The notes below the pieces were generated by a model. It did not search any database. It saw only the letters and a list, made by a program, of their open reading frames with translations, and had not been told where the DNA came from. The position numbers and the translations under genes are program-made. Shown piece after piece: positions 21,127-33,979 of a stretch of 64,000 nt of DNA (the stretch's first letter is position 1; every line of letters begins with the position of its first letter). Location of the stretch: positions 1-64,000 of the forward strand of contig WSUB01000140.1 of assembly GCA_019633425.1 (NCBI GenBank). The letters run 5' to 3'. The stretch is from Tulasnella sp. 424 (taxonomy: Eukaryota > Basidiomycota > Agaricomycetes > Cantharellales > Tulasnellaceae).

Positions 21127-23964
21127 ATGTCAGAGCAGCTCCAAGACTATATGTCCAATTTGGACGGAGATATCGTCCTCGACAGCCTGATCCCTGCTAA
21201 CACGTCGGGAGCATTTTGTGACTTGCTCTCTGCGACACACCCGACGGCCGGAAAGCTAGCATTGAAACGGCCAAGAGGAAACTGCTACGATGAAAGTGTA
21301 TTGGCTGTGAGTTATCCCGCTGCTTTGATGCGTCCGATGCCTTATAACTACCTGTCCCCCAGAGGATTGAGATGGAAGCTGGTATCTGGAAGATGCTTCG
21401 GCATCCACGCATTTTGCAATTTATGGGAATGTATAAGATTGCGGAGGATATCTATCTCGTCTCTCCTTTTGCAGAGAACGGCTCTCTCCCTGGGTTCCTC
21501 AGGGCCCGACCAGATGCCGATCGCAAGCGTCTTGTACGTTGCCCCTTTCTTATTCCTCCGCAGCCGCTCACCGCTTTTGTTCAGGTGATCGAAATTGCCG
21601 AAGGTCTCACCTATCTGCATCAATGCGGCATCATTCACGGTGACCTGAAAGGAAACAATACCCTCATTTCCGGAGAGGAACATGTTCTTCTCTGTGACTT
21701 CGGTCTTGCCAAGCACGTCACCTCTCGCACCTCAACCTCACTGCGAGGGGCCGGTAGTATCCCGTGGCAAAGTCCAGAAATTCTACGAGACGCTTCAAAG
21801 CGAACGTTTCAAAGCGATGTGTATGCGTTTGGCATTACAATTGCTGAGGTGTGTGGCGTACGTTGATATGATGTTAGGCAGTGGTCTCACCGTACTGGGA
21901 TAGGTTCTAAGCGGAAAGGAGCCCTATGCTCATCTTAGTGGTATCGTCTCAATTATCACAGGCGTTCTCTTCTCCGGAGAGCGTCCACTAAAAGAGCCTT
22001 TGAATGCTCCCGATGGCAGTTCGTATTTGCAATTGTGGGAAGAGGCTAGTAAATGCTGGGATGAAGACCCACAGCTTCGGCCTTCGATGTTCAGCGTATT
22101 AAAGCGTCTGGATCCCGAACGAGTCGGGATGTGGGTCACTGCTCAGCAAATTGCTCTTGAGACGTCCCTCGATTCCTCTGGCGACCTGGGGATGATGTAA
22201 GTGTACGCCTTTGTGGTTCGAATTTTTCTAAATCGAGTAAATATCATATTCAGGTCTAATTCCGAACCCGTGAGCGACGGGCTGCTAGGGATAGCCCAGG
22301 GAAAGGATACCTTGCAGACTTTGCGTTGGGCTTCGAATATTCGCTCTCGACTCGGCGTCCTCTTCAATTCAAAACAACCGATTTCACGCATTACCCCGGA
22401 GCTCCTTGCCGCTATCATCTGGCGAGATGATACCGACGTCAAGCTCCGCCCCGATCACCCACTGTCACACATTAGCAAGTTTTCAGCTGGTGAGCGCGAA
22501 ATTGGATCCACTATCCTGCGCATGTTTCGCTGGATGGAGTTAAGGCAGGTCTCCAGATCCTGGCATCACGCAATCGATACCTCGACTCAGTTGTCCTCCC
22601 TCGTCTGGGCGGACAGCAACCGAAGTAATGCGGAATATATCCAGCAATGTCATCCAGACGGGCCCTTGGAGTGCATAGTCTCAGGGGCGGAGCCGACTCC
22701 GTTGCTGTCTAAATTGAGGCCATTAGCTTCCCGTATTTCTCGCCTGAGCATCCTTTCGCCCGGCGACTGCGCCGCTCAACTGCTGCAAGGTTTAGCACTG
22801 CCAAAGCTCTGTCAGATGGGCTTTTTCTCACCGGGAGAGGCGGGATTGATCGAGAGGAGATCCATTTCTCTTCACCCGCTCACCAATCCTATTACCGCAC
22901 TGGTGTTTGAAGGACCGGCTTCTATAGCCTTCCAACCTGCAGCATTTTCATTGTTACAAACTATCAAAATCATCGACACAGAGGTGCACAGCACCTTTGT
23001 TGCCGATCTCTTCGCAATGTTCAATGCAAATCCAAATTTAGCCGAGCTAGTCCTACGGCATTTGTATTGCACAAATCAACAATATACACCACCTCCAGCG
23101 CCTGTTGTCCATCGAGGCCTGCAAAGGGTGCGCCTTCTCCAAGTCGAAACTCCCATCCTCACTCCACTATTACTTTTTTTGGATATGGAGAACCCTGTGC
23201 CCGTATTTATTGACAATATCGAACCTCAGCGCCTCGTTGACTCTACACTCGCCAAAAATCTTCTCTCTTCGATTCGGGCTTGCTATTCTCTTGGAAATCA
23301 CGTGCAGTTAGGAGTTATTTCAAATGTTCACCCGGTTCAGAACATAGTGGATCTGAGATGGCCTACATCCCCTTCTGTCAAGCCTGACCAGCCACAATTG
23401 GTCAGTGCAGGAGAAACCTGGGACTTTAATTACATCAGCACCTCCTGGCTCAGCAACACGGATGCATCAAAAGTATTAGACGTACTCTTCGATACAGGCA
23501 TTAAGGTGGACAGGGTAACCCTGAACATGACGGGGGTAACCGACCATGGGAGAGCTCCTGATAGATCTATGGGGCTTCTATCACCCGAAAGCCATTCATG
23601 GCTCGAAATCCTCGCCCGCCTTGATACTGTTCGGAAAATAAATGTGGGATTCGGGGTAGTGAGTACGGCCCTTGAGCACCTCTCAGCCCCCGTCCCAGGA
23701 TGCGTAACCGGATCTCTCCAGTATCTCTGTCCCCGTTTGATACATCTCGAAATTCCAGACCAGTCCAAAAATCCGTTTACCTTATGGCGAGAAAATCCGG
23801 CTTCATTCCGAGGACTCATTGCACGGCGGCAAGCAGCAGCAAACACGTCGGATGGGCCGGCAAGGTTAAAGAAGATCGGGATTCCGCACGAGTGGGTCGG
23901 CCAGATGGAAGGAAATGATTCCACTTTTGATGGAGTGGAAATATTCTCTACTACTGACATGTAA
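21127..23964 (+). CDS. Protein kinase-F-box fusion protein, copy 3
   Basis: Exons 21127-21306, 21363-21533, 21585-21848, 21904-22196 and 22254-23964 give 872 aa, uninterrupted. Kinase motifs: ALKRPRG, MEAGIW, HGDLKGNN, CDFGLAKH, SPEIL, DVYAFGIT. The F-box-like segment reads ISRITPELLAAIIW and RQVSRSWHHAIDTST. It is closer to copy 1 than to copy 2 along the whole length. The start was chosen at MSEQLQDYM to match the other copies; a GTG/ATG-free extension upstream is not needed. It precedes the intact DSK2 gene in the same direction, as copy 1 precedes the decayed one. Confidence 0.83.
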
Positions 23965-24491
23965 GTGGCGCAGTCTGTCTTTATTCCCGTTAGCTGGTCG
24001 AGCTCAGAGCACGTTTATATTTATAGGGAATCTGATAGTCAGTATGATACTTTACCGTATTAAGACAGTGCAAGAATCCGAAACCGATATGTCGCATTGG
24101 CCAAACTTCGTCGTATTCAAAACCGTCCTCTCGCCTTTCCGTCCTGTTCATGTTCAGATTCATCATGGCTTCCTCAGAAATATGAACACTTGGTCGTTTG
24201 GGATGCTAACACTTCACCGATTTTCTACGAGCTAGCTATTCAGTTTTGCACGTGGATTGTCCCCAGAGAGTGCTTCCTTCCCCATCGGTTTCTTCAGGCT
24301 TGTTCTCACTAGGCCTCGTTGCTTTCGTTGGCTCTTCGTCCAAGTGAACGGGTAAGTGGACAATCGCTGGCACTCATTTGGGTGAAGTGTGGTGGCGCCA
24401 AACCTCCCACATCGAACCCTTGTTCTATTGCATCTCTGACTAACCACCGCTTCCGACTTGCTCCCCATCCTATCTCTCAGCACACCGCAAG
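23965..24491. other. Spacer between kinase-F-box copy 3 and DSK2
   Basis: No gene seen. It is the paralogue of 14732-15236 and should contain the DSK2 promoter and 5' leader. Confidence 0.6.
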
Positions 24492-25940
24492 ATGGCCTCC
24501 TCAGACTCAGAAGTTACCATCTCCATCAAAGGCAAGTCTTGAATACACTCTCTGAACAAATAACGCTTTTCTAACCCAGACTCTCCACCACGAACGAATG
24601 ACGCAAACGACGCAGGTCCCAGCGAGCTCAAGCTCACCATCACCATCACTCTAGATAAGACAGTCAAGGACCTCAAGGACGCCGTAGCCTCGCAGTCCGA
24701 TGTTCCTGCCGACCGACAGCGTCTTATTTACTCGGGTGAGCATACACCACCCCGGAGGTCGCCTTCAAGGGTCCTGAGCTGTTATCGCATCCTCCAAAAG
24801 GCCGAGTCTTGAAGGATGAGGAAGCATTATCCACTTACAAGATACAAAGCGGACATACTGTTCACATGGTCAAAGGTGTTGCTCGTACGCAACCGGAAGC
24901 TTCGTCCAGTCCACAGCGGCTCCCGACCATGGCCGCGGGGCAGAGTCCTTCCGACCCGTTGACGATCCTCAACACCCCAATGGCGCACGGCGCCCTCGCT
25001 GGATTCAACCCCTTTGCTGACATGGGACTCAACCCGAACGACCCGAACATGGTTTGTCCCTCACGCCTCGTTCTGTCTACTCGTCATTACTAACATGGTG
25101 TGTACCGATGTGTCAGCTTCAAAACATGATGAACTCGCCGGCCGTCCAGCAACAGATGGACGCGCTCATGTCTCGCCCTGAATTCTTAGACACCATCATC
25201 GCTCAAGACCCTGTCCTGCGGAACAACCCCCAATTACAACAAATCTTCCGCGACCCCGTGATGCGTCAATCCATGATGGAGATGATGCGGAATCCAGAGG
25301 TTATGAGAATGGCGGAGCAAATGAGGCAGAGCGGCGCGATGCCCGGTGGGATGGGTATGGGTGGACCCTTCGGTGGGCTTGGAGGAAGTCCATTCGGAGG
25401 TCTTGGTGGTGCCGGCGCCAGCCAGCCGCAACCGGGAGTCTCGCCCTGGGCGGCTTCGTTTGCCCAACCGGGTTCAGCGACGTCCCCTTCCTCGGCAACA
25501 TCGGCGGCTTCTACTACATCACCGCCTGGTACGACTCCGGCAGCTACGGGTACCGCGAACCCATCGTCGCCGGGGTCTACCGCCCCTCCCCCGAACCCAT
25601 TCGGCATGATCGATCCAAACATGCTTCAATCGATCCTCGGCTCTATGGGACCCCCGCCGCCATGGGTTGGCGGTGGAACCTCTCCATTCGGCGCCGCATC
25701 TGCAACTCCCGCCGCAAACCTCCCTCCACCAGAGGAGAGGTTCCAAACTCAACTTCAGGTATAGTGGATCCCTGGGACGAAGTGAGAATCAGATTCAATT
25801 TATCTGACCCGATTTCTCATGAACAGCAAATGGCCGATATGGGGTTCACTGATGCTCGAAAGAATATTCGCGCTTTGCAAGCGACGGGAGGAAACGTTCA
25901 GATGGCAATTGAGTACATTTTCAGTGATAGCGGGATGTGA
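24492..25940 (+). CDS. DSK2: DSK2/ubiquilin ubiquitin shuttle protein
   Basis: Five exons (24492-24531, 24616-24735, 24801-25051, 25117-25758, 25827-25940) give 388 aa. An N-terminal ubiquitin-like domain (~residues 8-80, TVKDLKDAVA, LIYSGRVLKDEEALS, GHTVHMV) is followed by STI1-type helices (NPNDPNMLQNMMNSPAVQQQ, RNNPQLQQIFRDPVMRQSMM). A Gly/Pro/Ser-rich linker and a C-terminal UBA (MADMGFTDARKNIRALQA, ~350-388) follow. The family carries ubiquitinated substrates to the proteasome and links to autophagy. The first intron uses a GC donor (GGCAAGT), a known minor class. This is the only one of three DSK2 copies in the block that is intact. Confidence 0.93.
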
Positions 25941-26502
25941 TGATTTCTTTACGCGTGTAGCGTTAGTGTAGTGTTGGAACTTTGTCCGTCGTAATAGTTG
26001 TTGAACGAATTGCAGCTCAGGTTGACAGCCTACGATACGCAGCCCATCTACGACCGACCAACCTAAAGGCTCATTCAGATACACCATCGATACATTCGTG
26101 AAGTCACTCGTGGCATGTTCGTTAAAGTACAGCGTAGCGCAAATATCGTCACGATCAAACACATACGCCTCTAACTAGAGGCGTGGGTGCTACAAATCGG
26201 GTGAGCGCTCAGATGTGGATGCGAGGTGAATTGCGTTATGTGGTCTGAATGGGTCATGCGAATCAAAAACATTTGAATAGATGACGCTTAGCTCTTTGGT
26301 CCCGTAGAAAGAAGCCATTGCGACATTGGTTGGACTTTAAATCCGGTCATGAGGGAGGGTCACATTTCCGTGGCGTGGGACTTTACGACAATCCCAGGGG
26401 TGGGACTTTTGTTTTTCTTTCATCATCCGCGGCGCGTCGTTCGATCGATACCCCCTTCTCTTTTTGCGGCACCAGCCACTGGCTGGACCAGTTCTTCAAG
26501 AC
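25941..26502. other. Intergenic, no gene seen
   Basis: 3' flank of DSK2 and promoter of the next gene. Short frames present on both strands lack motifs and coding composition. Confidence 0.5.
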
Positions 26503-29073
26503 ATGGCAGTTCAACCACCTCCTTCAGCCCCTTCAACCACCGTACTGGACAAGGATTCTCTCTTGAAGTTGAAGCGTCCGGAAATCCAGGCACTCTGCAA
26601 GGTATGTTCGACCCTGTATCCGTTTTTTTCGACCGTTTATCGTTAATGAACAATGTACAGGCGAACAACCTGCGTGCCATTGGAACTACTGGCTCCCTAA
26701 TAGACTCACTATCGGCTTATTTTGAGGCCTTGACCGTTAGCAAACCGGATACCAAAGCGCACGTGACCCCAAAACCGGTTAGCCGGTTGTGAGTGAAGTC
26801 ATTCATGATTTGCGAAAAGGTTCATGCTTATACTGAGGTCTCCTATCAGGCGGAAAGCACTATCACAGAAACCGTCGGCATCGACGTCAGATAGTACTGC
26901 AACCCCAACCACAGCTCCAGGACCTCCTCCTGCCGCTGCTCCTGCTCCGGCGCTGAATGGGTCAACTCTCAAGTCAAAACCGTCCCTCGAGTCTCTTTCT
27001 GTAAAACCCGGTACTCGAAGACCCTCACTCAGAGTACCGTCGACGCGGTCCCGTCTGAGCTCTTCCACCTCGTTATCCCCAATGGTAACGGAAACGGACG
27101 CCGATGCTGGCACGACAACCGAAGCATCATCCATTTTGCCCGATCCTCAGCTCTTGTCCCCAGCCAATGCAGCAACCACGCCTCGTAGCGCTATCTCTCC
27201 TACGCCGTCCAACCGCTCCTTAGCCAGCTCGGTTCGCCCGGTCAGGAAACTCGCCGAGTCGACGACTACGAAGCCTAAAACAGCCGCGACGGCTTCCAAA
27301 AGTACGTCCACTCTATTATTATTGCCTCCGTACTATACTAACTAGGAAGCATCGACAGCTACTGGTAAAACGGTATCGACCCAATCGTTCCCCACTTCCT
27401 CTCGCCTGTCCGCTTCTACTTCATCCAAACCAACCTCCGCGCCAACTCGTAGAACCTCTCTTACGCCCTCCGTTGCTTCTCAAGCCCGGAGCCCACAACC
27501 TGTTCGAACTCGCCTTTCCAGCCATGCCTCTCTAGCTCCTTCATCTGTCGTCTCGCCAATGAGAAGCATGCAAACAGAGGTTGCTGAGCTGACAGCGTCT
27601 CTGAAGGCAGTTGAAGACGCTCGGGTGGAGCAGGTCGCAGCTCTCACCGAGCGCATCGCCGCTCAAGACGCTGCCCTCCAGGCGCAGAACGACCTCGTTC
27701 GGACTCTTCAACAGACTGTCAGAGAGATGCACGATCTCCTCGTTTCAACTCGGCAGGACGTACTCGAAGCCTGCAAAGTGGACGTTGCGTCGTGTGTGTC
27801 CCAGTCTTCCATCCTCACTCAAGCCGTCGCAGAGTTGCAGAAACGCGTGGACGCGGTGGAGGTTGAAGTGTTTGATGAAGGAGGGAAGATGGAGGGCTTA
27901 TCGAAGGAGATGGGAGATGTGGATGTTGCCATGGCGAGTGAACGGGATCGAGTCTCATGCCTGGAGACAAGGATTGGAGAGTTGGAGGTCAAGGTTGACG
28001 AGGTGACAGGAGAGTCTACGATACCCACCTCTGCTAGTTCCTCGTCGTTCAGAATTCGGAAGAACTCGAAGAAGCTCTCAATGAGCGGACCAGGAATCGG
28101 TAGACAGCGAAAGCCAAGTGTGGTCAGGGATAGCGCCGAAAGCTCGCCTCAGGATTCGATGGATCTATTCAGGTAACAATCCAGCGTTTCAGGCGACTCC
28201 CGTTCTATATCTGACCTTCCGCATCTCCCTTACAGCCGTGACCGCCGCTTGTCAAGAGCTTCCATCTCAGCCTCCCTTCATACATCCACGCCTCTGACCG
28301 CAGTCCCATCAAGCTCTGTTGCTTTCCCTTCAACAACCAAACGCCCCATGATCAAACCTCCATTCTCTGGCACGAAACAAGAATTCAAATTCCCTCCACC
28401 ACCGGCTCAGAAGTCATCCGAGCCTCGGTCGAGAACGATTTCCGCAACGGAGCGAAGGATGAAAACTCCGGAACCCCGCGCAGTGGATCCGCCTCCGTTC
28501 GCCGGCAGGGGCCTCCATAGAACTCCCCCATCTTGCGGCGACGATGGAGAGGATGATTCGTATCCACAATCTCCTATCGATGAGGATGGACTAGAGGATA
28601 GAACGATGAGGTTAGACGCGATTGCGAGCGGCCACCAGGAAGAGGAGAGCAGTGAGGATGAAAGGGTCACGCCGCCGATCCAACCTCGGCCAACCCGGAC
28701 CTCGACGACCAAGCGCATCATTGCTCCTACTACCTCGGCTCGCACACTTCCATCTATCCTTGTCAACAATGAGAAGCCCGGAGACTCAAATTCTTCATCT
28801 CTCGCCAGCATCGCATCCGATGGCGCGGTGTCTGTTTCAATTTCCGACCTAGACGTTGGAGGAGGGATCACGACAGACGACGACGTCATGGCGCGTCGTA
28901 AAAGAGGGATTAGTGCGGAAGAACTCCACGACTCCCTGCTACATCAACCTCAGCCGTCCTTTGGTGGGTTAACGACCGACGACGAGTTCGACGTTGACGA
29001 GGCGGACGAGATGAGCCATACCGTGATTCTATCGTCGGTCCCTCAACCGAGAAATAAAAGCCAGCGCACTTAG
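26503..29073 (+). CDS. SAP-like and coiled-coil, Ser/Pro-rich protein
   Basis: Five exons (26503-26601, 26661-26788, 26850-27301, 27350-28172, 28236-29073) give 779 aa. Residues ~17-50 (LLKLKRPEIQALCKANNLRA, then GSLIDSLSAYF) look like a SAP helix-extension-helix motif, often DNA-binding. A long Ser/Thr/Pro-rich, probably disordered stretch follows. Next come ~150 residues of heptad-rich coiled coil (MQTEVAELTASLKAVEDARV onward). The tail is acidic and serine-rich, with repeated TTDDDV/TTDDEFDVDE elements. No named orthologue was recognised. The intron 3 acceptor was set at 27349 because only that keeps the frame; the exact junction is therefore less sure than the rest. Confidence 0.75.
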
Positions 29074-29573
29074 GTGACGTATTACCCAGTGTAAATTGCA
29101 TCCTGAACGACCCGAGATGATTTCCCTTTACGAAGATATTGTTACCCTCTGTGCTCGTTTCTCCTTACACTGCACATTCATACCCTTGTCAAGACCTCAC
29201 CTTCACGCTGTACTATATATACCATTTTATGTCACGATCCTTGTTCCATTTGAGCCTACTTTTGGAGATTTATGATATCACGCTCTAATGAATGTGCTTT
29301 GAGCGGTTCTTGCGCTCGTACCGATCGAGCCCATGATTCAGATAGCCCGCCTCAAGGGCGCTCGTTCGTGATTTATCATCGATACCAAATACACGGCGAT
29401 ACGCTTCTGCATAGAACCATTTTTTTTTTCATTCTCTTCAATATACAAGGACATTTAGACTATTACAAAGTCGAACTGACAGCGTGCATGGCCTTTTCGG
29501 TGACGGGGGCACATTTAACAGGAGACGGAATCCCAGCTTTTCTTCGGATCGTAATCGGTGGAGGAAAGGTAGG
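29074..29573. other. Convergent 3' flanks, no gene seen
   Basis: Gap between the SAP-like gene and the first MYND gene on the opposite strand. Contains a T-run near 29420 and no plausible coding frame. Confidence 0.5.
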
Positions 29574-31438
29574 TTACAAATCGTCTTCCTGTGCGCGGCA
29601 CTGGGATTTATGGCGTCCTTTCCAGTCACTATATATCGCAAATCGTGAGTGACGGTATTCCCGTCCGGGAAATAAACGAGCTTGACATACGCTTTTTGAC
29701 AGCTAAGGCTGCAGTAATATGACTGGAGGAGGGATAAACGTACATATGAGCCATCGTCAAACATTCCATTAGCAAGGTACTGACTGAACGGCAGCATGAG
29801 CATCGCAGTGGCGTATCGAGGCGCCCCAAGATATTCTCCCCAAATAGAGGGCATTTGACGTTGTTGCAGGTAATAAGGTCAGAATCACCGATCCCTGCAC
29901 CCTTTTGCTGGATACTTGCTCTAACTTCTGTCTCTTTGATTCCGAGCCTGTCGCCGAACGCGCTCCAGAGCGTAATGGTTGATACCTGACCCCGAGATTC
30001 ATCCTGGGTGAAGAGCGGACCTCGACTGATATCTACCCTCCGGAGAGCATCCATTACACGTAGCCATGCTGGAATTATGTAGCTTCGAGCCACGGCTGGA
30101 TTGAGGATGCAATGCTGCCAGACCAGCGCAGTAAAACCTTCGACGGATTTTACTTCGGGAGGGAGATGAGCTCAGTCTATGAGCGACAAGAGCCAGCGCA
30201 CCTTTGTCCACACTTTGACGAGCTTTCGTTCCTACTAGACCCATTCCATAAGCGGACATGAAATCGCAGTCCACTAGCAAGTCGCAAAATACGTGTTGGC
30301 TTATTGAAGGACCCTCTTCTTGGACTCTAGCGAGATACCTTCCAACCCGGATTGAGTGCCCTTTTCAACACGTCATCGTACACGTACTCACTCGACCATG
30401 TCGCTTCGGAAGCAATACCCAGCGTATCCAGAAGGGCTAAGACCCGCGCTATCTTCAAGTCTCTGTGACTGATAGGCCCAGAAACTTGTCATCATATGCA
30501 CGTGGACGCGTCCTTGAGTAACCATCGGTGCTATGATGCTCCTCTCGGACCACAGATGATGCAGCAAAGCAGACATTCCGCTTAGCATGCCTGAGAGCTT
30601 TGTGTCTGAGTACAGCGGGTTTTGAAGCATGGATGCAAACCGGTCGACAATGGTGCGGGCCCGATATAGCGAGATGGCATTTTTTGCCTCTTTGTTATCT
30701 GTTTCGAAATTGTCTGAAAGAATGCTAAAAATGACGAGTGCCTTTTGAACGAGACCTGGGTCCGCCGATGTCCCAATGGCGGCCACATGAGCCGGGTTGA
30801 AAATAGCCGCGTACAGTGTACGAAGCAGCGGCCCCTTGTTTTGAAGGAGGGCATTCAGACTTCCGATTACAAGATTGTATGTTTAGTGGAGCTTGTCATC
30901 TTTGTCTGCAGAGTGAACTCACAATGGTTTATCGTAGCGCGCGGACTCTATGATCGGGGACATGATAAAAACTGCAAACGCTCGGGCCATTGGGAGGTCG
31001 CTGGATTTTGTAAACCTGTAGGCTTCCAAGCGCTGAAGTTGCTCGTTGAGCTTGAATACTTTGTTGCGGAGTTGAATTTCCAAACTACCAGCAGAATCCC
31101 ATTCCATAGTTCCAGTAATGTAATGCAAGACTTGCAATGAGGAGATACGAAAGTGCGCTTCGCCATCCTGTTTCAATAATTGTATTATGATGTGTGGTAC
31201 CATACGATTAGCAGATGCTCACACTGAGGGGGTTGTTCGAATTCGTGACTATGCTAAGCAAGACTTCACCAAATCTGGAGGTCCTGATGTCGGTCCAGAG
31301 TGGATCTGTGATAGGCTTCGTGGGCTCTTCGGGAAGGTTGAGGTAGAATGTCTCCTTGTTGATCGCTTCACCCCTTAAGGCGGGCGTGGGCGCCATGGCG
31401 ATCGCGTTTATGAGGCGTTGGCATCTCGATTGTGCCAT
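29574..31438 (-). CDS. MYND zinc-finger protein, tandem copy 1
   Basis: Multi-exon minus-strand gene starting MAQSRCQRLINAIA and ending at TAA (29574-29576). Most of the protein is helical, HEAT/ARM-like (e.g. VQKALVIFSILSDNFETDN, YRARTIVDRFASMLQNP). The C-terminal MYND finger becomes visible only after splicing two short introns: CNNVKCPLFG...LRCSCCRS, SYYCSLSCQKA, DWKGRHKSQC. This supplies the Cys/His ligands of a MYND finger, a protein-protein interaction module binding proline-rich peptides. It lacks the N-terminal MSFI(S/P)RQTKP of copies 2 and 3. This lineage is commonly expanded in agaricomycetes; the role is unknown. Confidence 0.75.
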
Positions 31439-31819
31439 TTGTTCCTAGTTCAAAGAGGATGAGAAAAAAACGATATCAATAGCGCTGGAGGGACGCTTAA
31501 GTGGAGATCATTAACAGGGGGTTGGTGGTGCGAAGGTCTCGTCGTGGAACAAGATGGTCCTCTTTCAAGTTGGCGCAATTCGCACGCGGCTTCAGCTCCG
31601 TGGGGCCTCGTTTCAACTCCCCATGATCAATTACAGAACTCTATTCTCATATGGTTGTCTACTTGTAATTGGGGTGGATAAATATCTCTAACCTCTTCGG
31701 ACCAAGAAAGATGACTTGTCACTTGGATTATTCTCGCCTCATTTGTACCAGCCTTACAAAGATGGAAAGGTCAGGAGCCACAATTACCTAGATCTGGGCA
31801 TCAGGACCCTACCTGTGAG
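31439..31819. other. Spacer with a small DUF2828-associated fragment
   Basis: Between MYND copies 1 and 2. At ~31527-31615 it keeps a decayed copy of the sequence at 34395-34500 (GGTTGGTGGTGCGAAGGTCTC, shortened), including the junction of the DUF2828 fragment. The remaining ~200 bp match 34520-34707, the 3' flank of MYND copy 3. It shows the spacer was duplicated together with the MYND gene. Confidence 0.55.
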
Positions 31820-33728
31820 TCATACTATCTTGGAGGCTGACTCTCCAAGATCAACGCACGTTAACCGATGATGTCCCTCTTTCCAGTCACTGATTAGATA
31901 GTATGTTTCAGAACTGGAAAAACTATAACGAATCTGGCACCATTCCAGACTCACGCTTTCTGACATGCTGGGCTGCAGTAATATACCTGTTTGGAACATA
32001 TTGGAAGCCATTCAGAGCACTTAAATTCAGCTGACTCACCGAACGGCATACGGAGCATCGGAGTGGGGTGTCCAGCTGCCCCAAGATGTTCTCTCCAAAA
32101 AGCGGACATTTGAGATTCGCGCAAGTAATCTCGGCACCTATGACCTTAGGATCTTTAGCTCGAGCAGCCGCCCTCATCTCTGTCTCCTCTATGCCGAGTT
32201 TCCTCCCAAAGCTTTCCCACACGGGAATGGTGGGAATAGAATCTCTCTGGCCATTGCGAAAAAAAGTGAGCGGGCCTCGATATGAAGAAATCTTCCGCAA
32301 CGCCTTCATCACGTGTAACCACGCTGGAACCACGTAATTGACCCGCAGGTCGTCGTCGCAAAACCGCAAAACTACGTCGATGAACTTTTCTATCGGCTTG
32401 GCTAAATATCTTCTCAGTAGCCAGTATTAGTTCGGGCATGATTGACAGCTTGACTGACTTTGTGCGAGGCAGCCAAATTTCTCGTCTCCAGCGAGTATCA
32501 TCCCGACGGCGAAAAATAGATCATGGTCGACAATCAAGTCCCGTAGGATACTCTGGGCCAGATGTTTATCTTCGGGCTCTGCCCTTAGAACGTATCTGAA
32601 ATGAGACCGTCAGCTCGAATAGGTTGTGCCTGATGATACGTGCTTACTCCACAATGTCGCGCAAGAAGGAAACAGCACTCAGACCGGAAGGCCCCAATTC
32701 TACGATGTCATCTTTTCGCCTATTCGGTTGAAACTGCCAGAAGCGATTCATCATATGAACATGAATTCGTCCATCGAGGATGAACGGACGACGAATGCTA
32801 GCGTCTGCCCAGAGGTGCTTCATCACCGCCAACATTCCGGTCAAGTTACCGGCCATTTTGGAGTCCTGATATGCTGGATCCTGTAAAACGAACAGGAAGC
32901 AAGCGATGATTCGCCGAACACCATACTCGGAGACGATAAGCGCCGAGACGTCGTTCAGAGAGCCGAAGTTGTCGGCAAGTATCTCGACGATGACTACGGC
33001 GTTTTGAACCAGAGGAACGTCGGGCCCGGGCTTTCCATCAGGGCAGTGAATCGGATCAAAGAGACAAATAAAAGCTCTGTGCAGTAGGAACTCTCGACTA
33101 GGTTTGATACTGTTCACGCTATTGAACAAGTGAGTGTTTAGCGATTTGTTGATGGGAGGATCGAATTTGGGAGACGTACAACGGGATGTCCCATCTGAGT
33201 CTCTCCATGACAGGGGATATGATGCATACCATGAGCTCCCGGGCCCGAACTAGGTCGATGGATATCTTGAACTTGTGTTTTTCTAGTCGGGCCAGGGTCT
33301 CGTTTATTCTCATGACCTTTTCTCGGAGGTTCTTCTCCAGGGGGTTTCTCTCGTTCCAACTCGACTGCATGTTGATAACAATATAATAAAGAGCTGTTAA
33401 TGCCGATATCTGAAGGCGAACCTCTTCATCCTATGACGAAAAAAAATCTTATAATGTGAAGAAAGAAAGTCTGGGTGACCCGTTGACTTACGTCAATTGG
33501 GCCACCACCTCCGTCCTGAGTAACGATGTCCAGCAGTACCTCCCCGAGTCCAGAAGATCTTATATCAATCCAGATACGATCTGTAGCAGGTGGAACGGGT
33601 TCGGGAGATAGGTCTGAGACCCACATCTCTCCATCGATAACTTCGCCCTTGAGGTCTGACGTTCTGGCGCGTCGAATGGCATCGACGAGGGCGTGAGCAG
33701 GTTTTGTTTGGCGGGAAATGAAGGACAT
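31820..33728 (-). CDS. MYND zinc-finger protein, tandem copy 2
   Basis: Starts MSFISRQTKPAHALVDAI (33728) and ends at TGA (31820-31822). Exons read WIDIRSSGLGEVLLDIVTQ, ALYYIVINMQSSWNERNPLE, LLHRAFICLFDP, GMLAVMKHLWADASIRRPF and WLHVMKALRKISSYRGPL. The MYND finger is assembled across introns: CANLKCPLFG, LRCSVCRSV, YYCSPACQKA, DWKEGHHRLTC. The intron inside QKA uses GTGAGT and is required, because unspliced sequence stops immediately after. It appears intact. Highly similar to copy 3. Confidence 0.78.
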
Positions 33729-33979
33729 TCTTCGAGAGATTACAGTTGAAGAAAGAGCGATGTCCAGCTATTCGAATACACTTGGGGGTTGAATCCACGA
33801 ATTTGCGGGACAATGCGTCTTGGTGGAAAGTGTCCGAAATTAACGAAACCCGATGTGGCGCAGCTCGCACGATCGACATCCAATCAAACCCATGGCATCC
33901 ACCAGCAACGTACACAGATTTCAATGCATAAAAGCACACCGTTTACATTAAACACGTACATGACTTCAATCTAACACTT

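Noticed and set aside
25234..25752. Minus-strand frames opposite DSK2 (Gly/Pro-rich)
   Set aside because: Low-complexity shadows of the DSK2 linker region.
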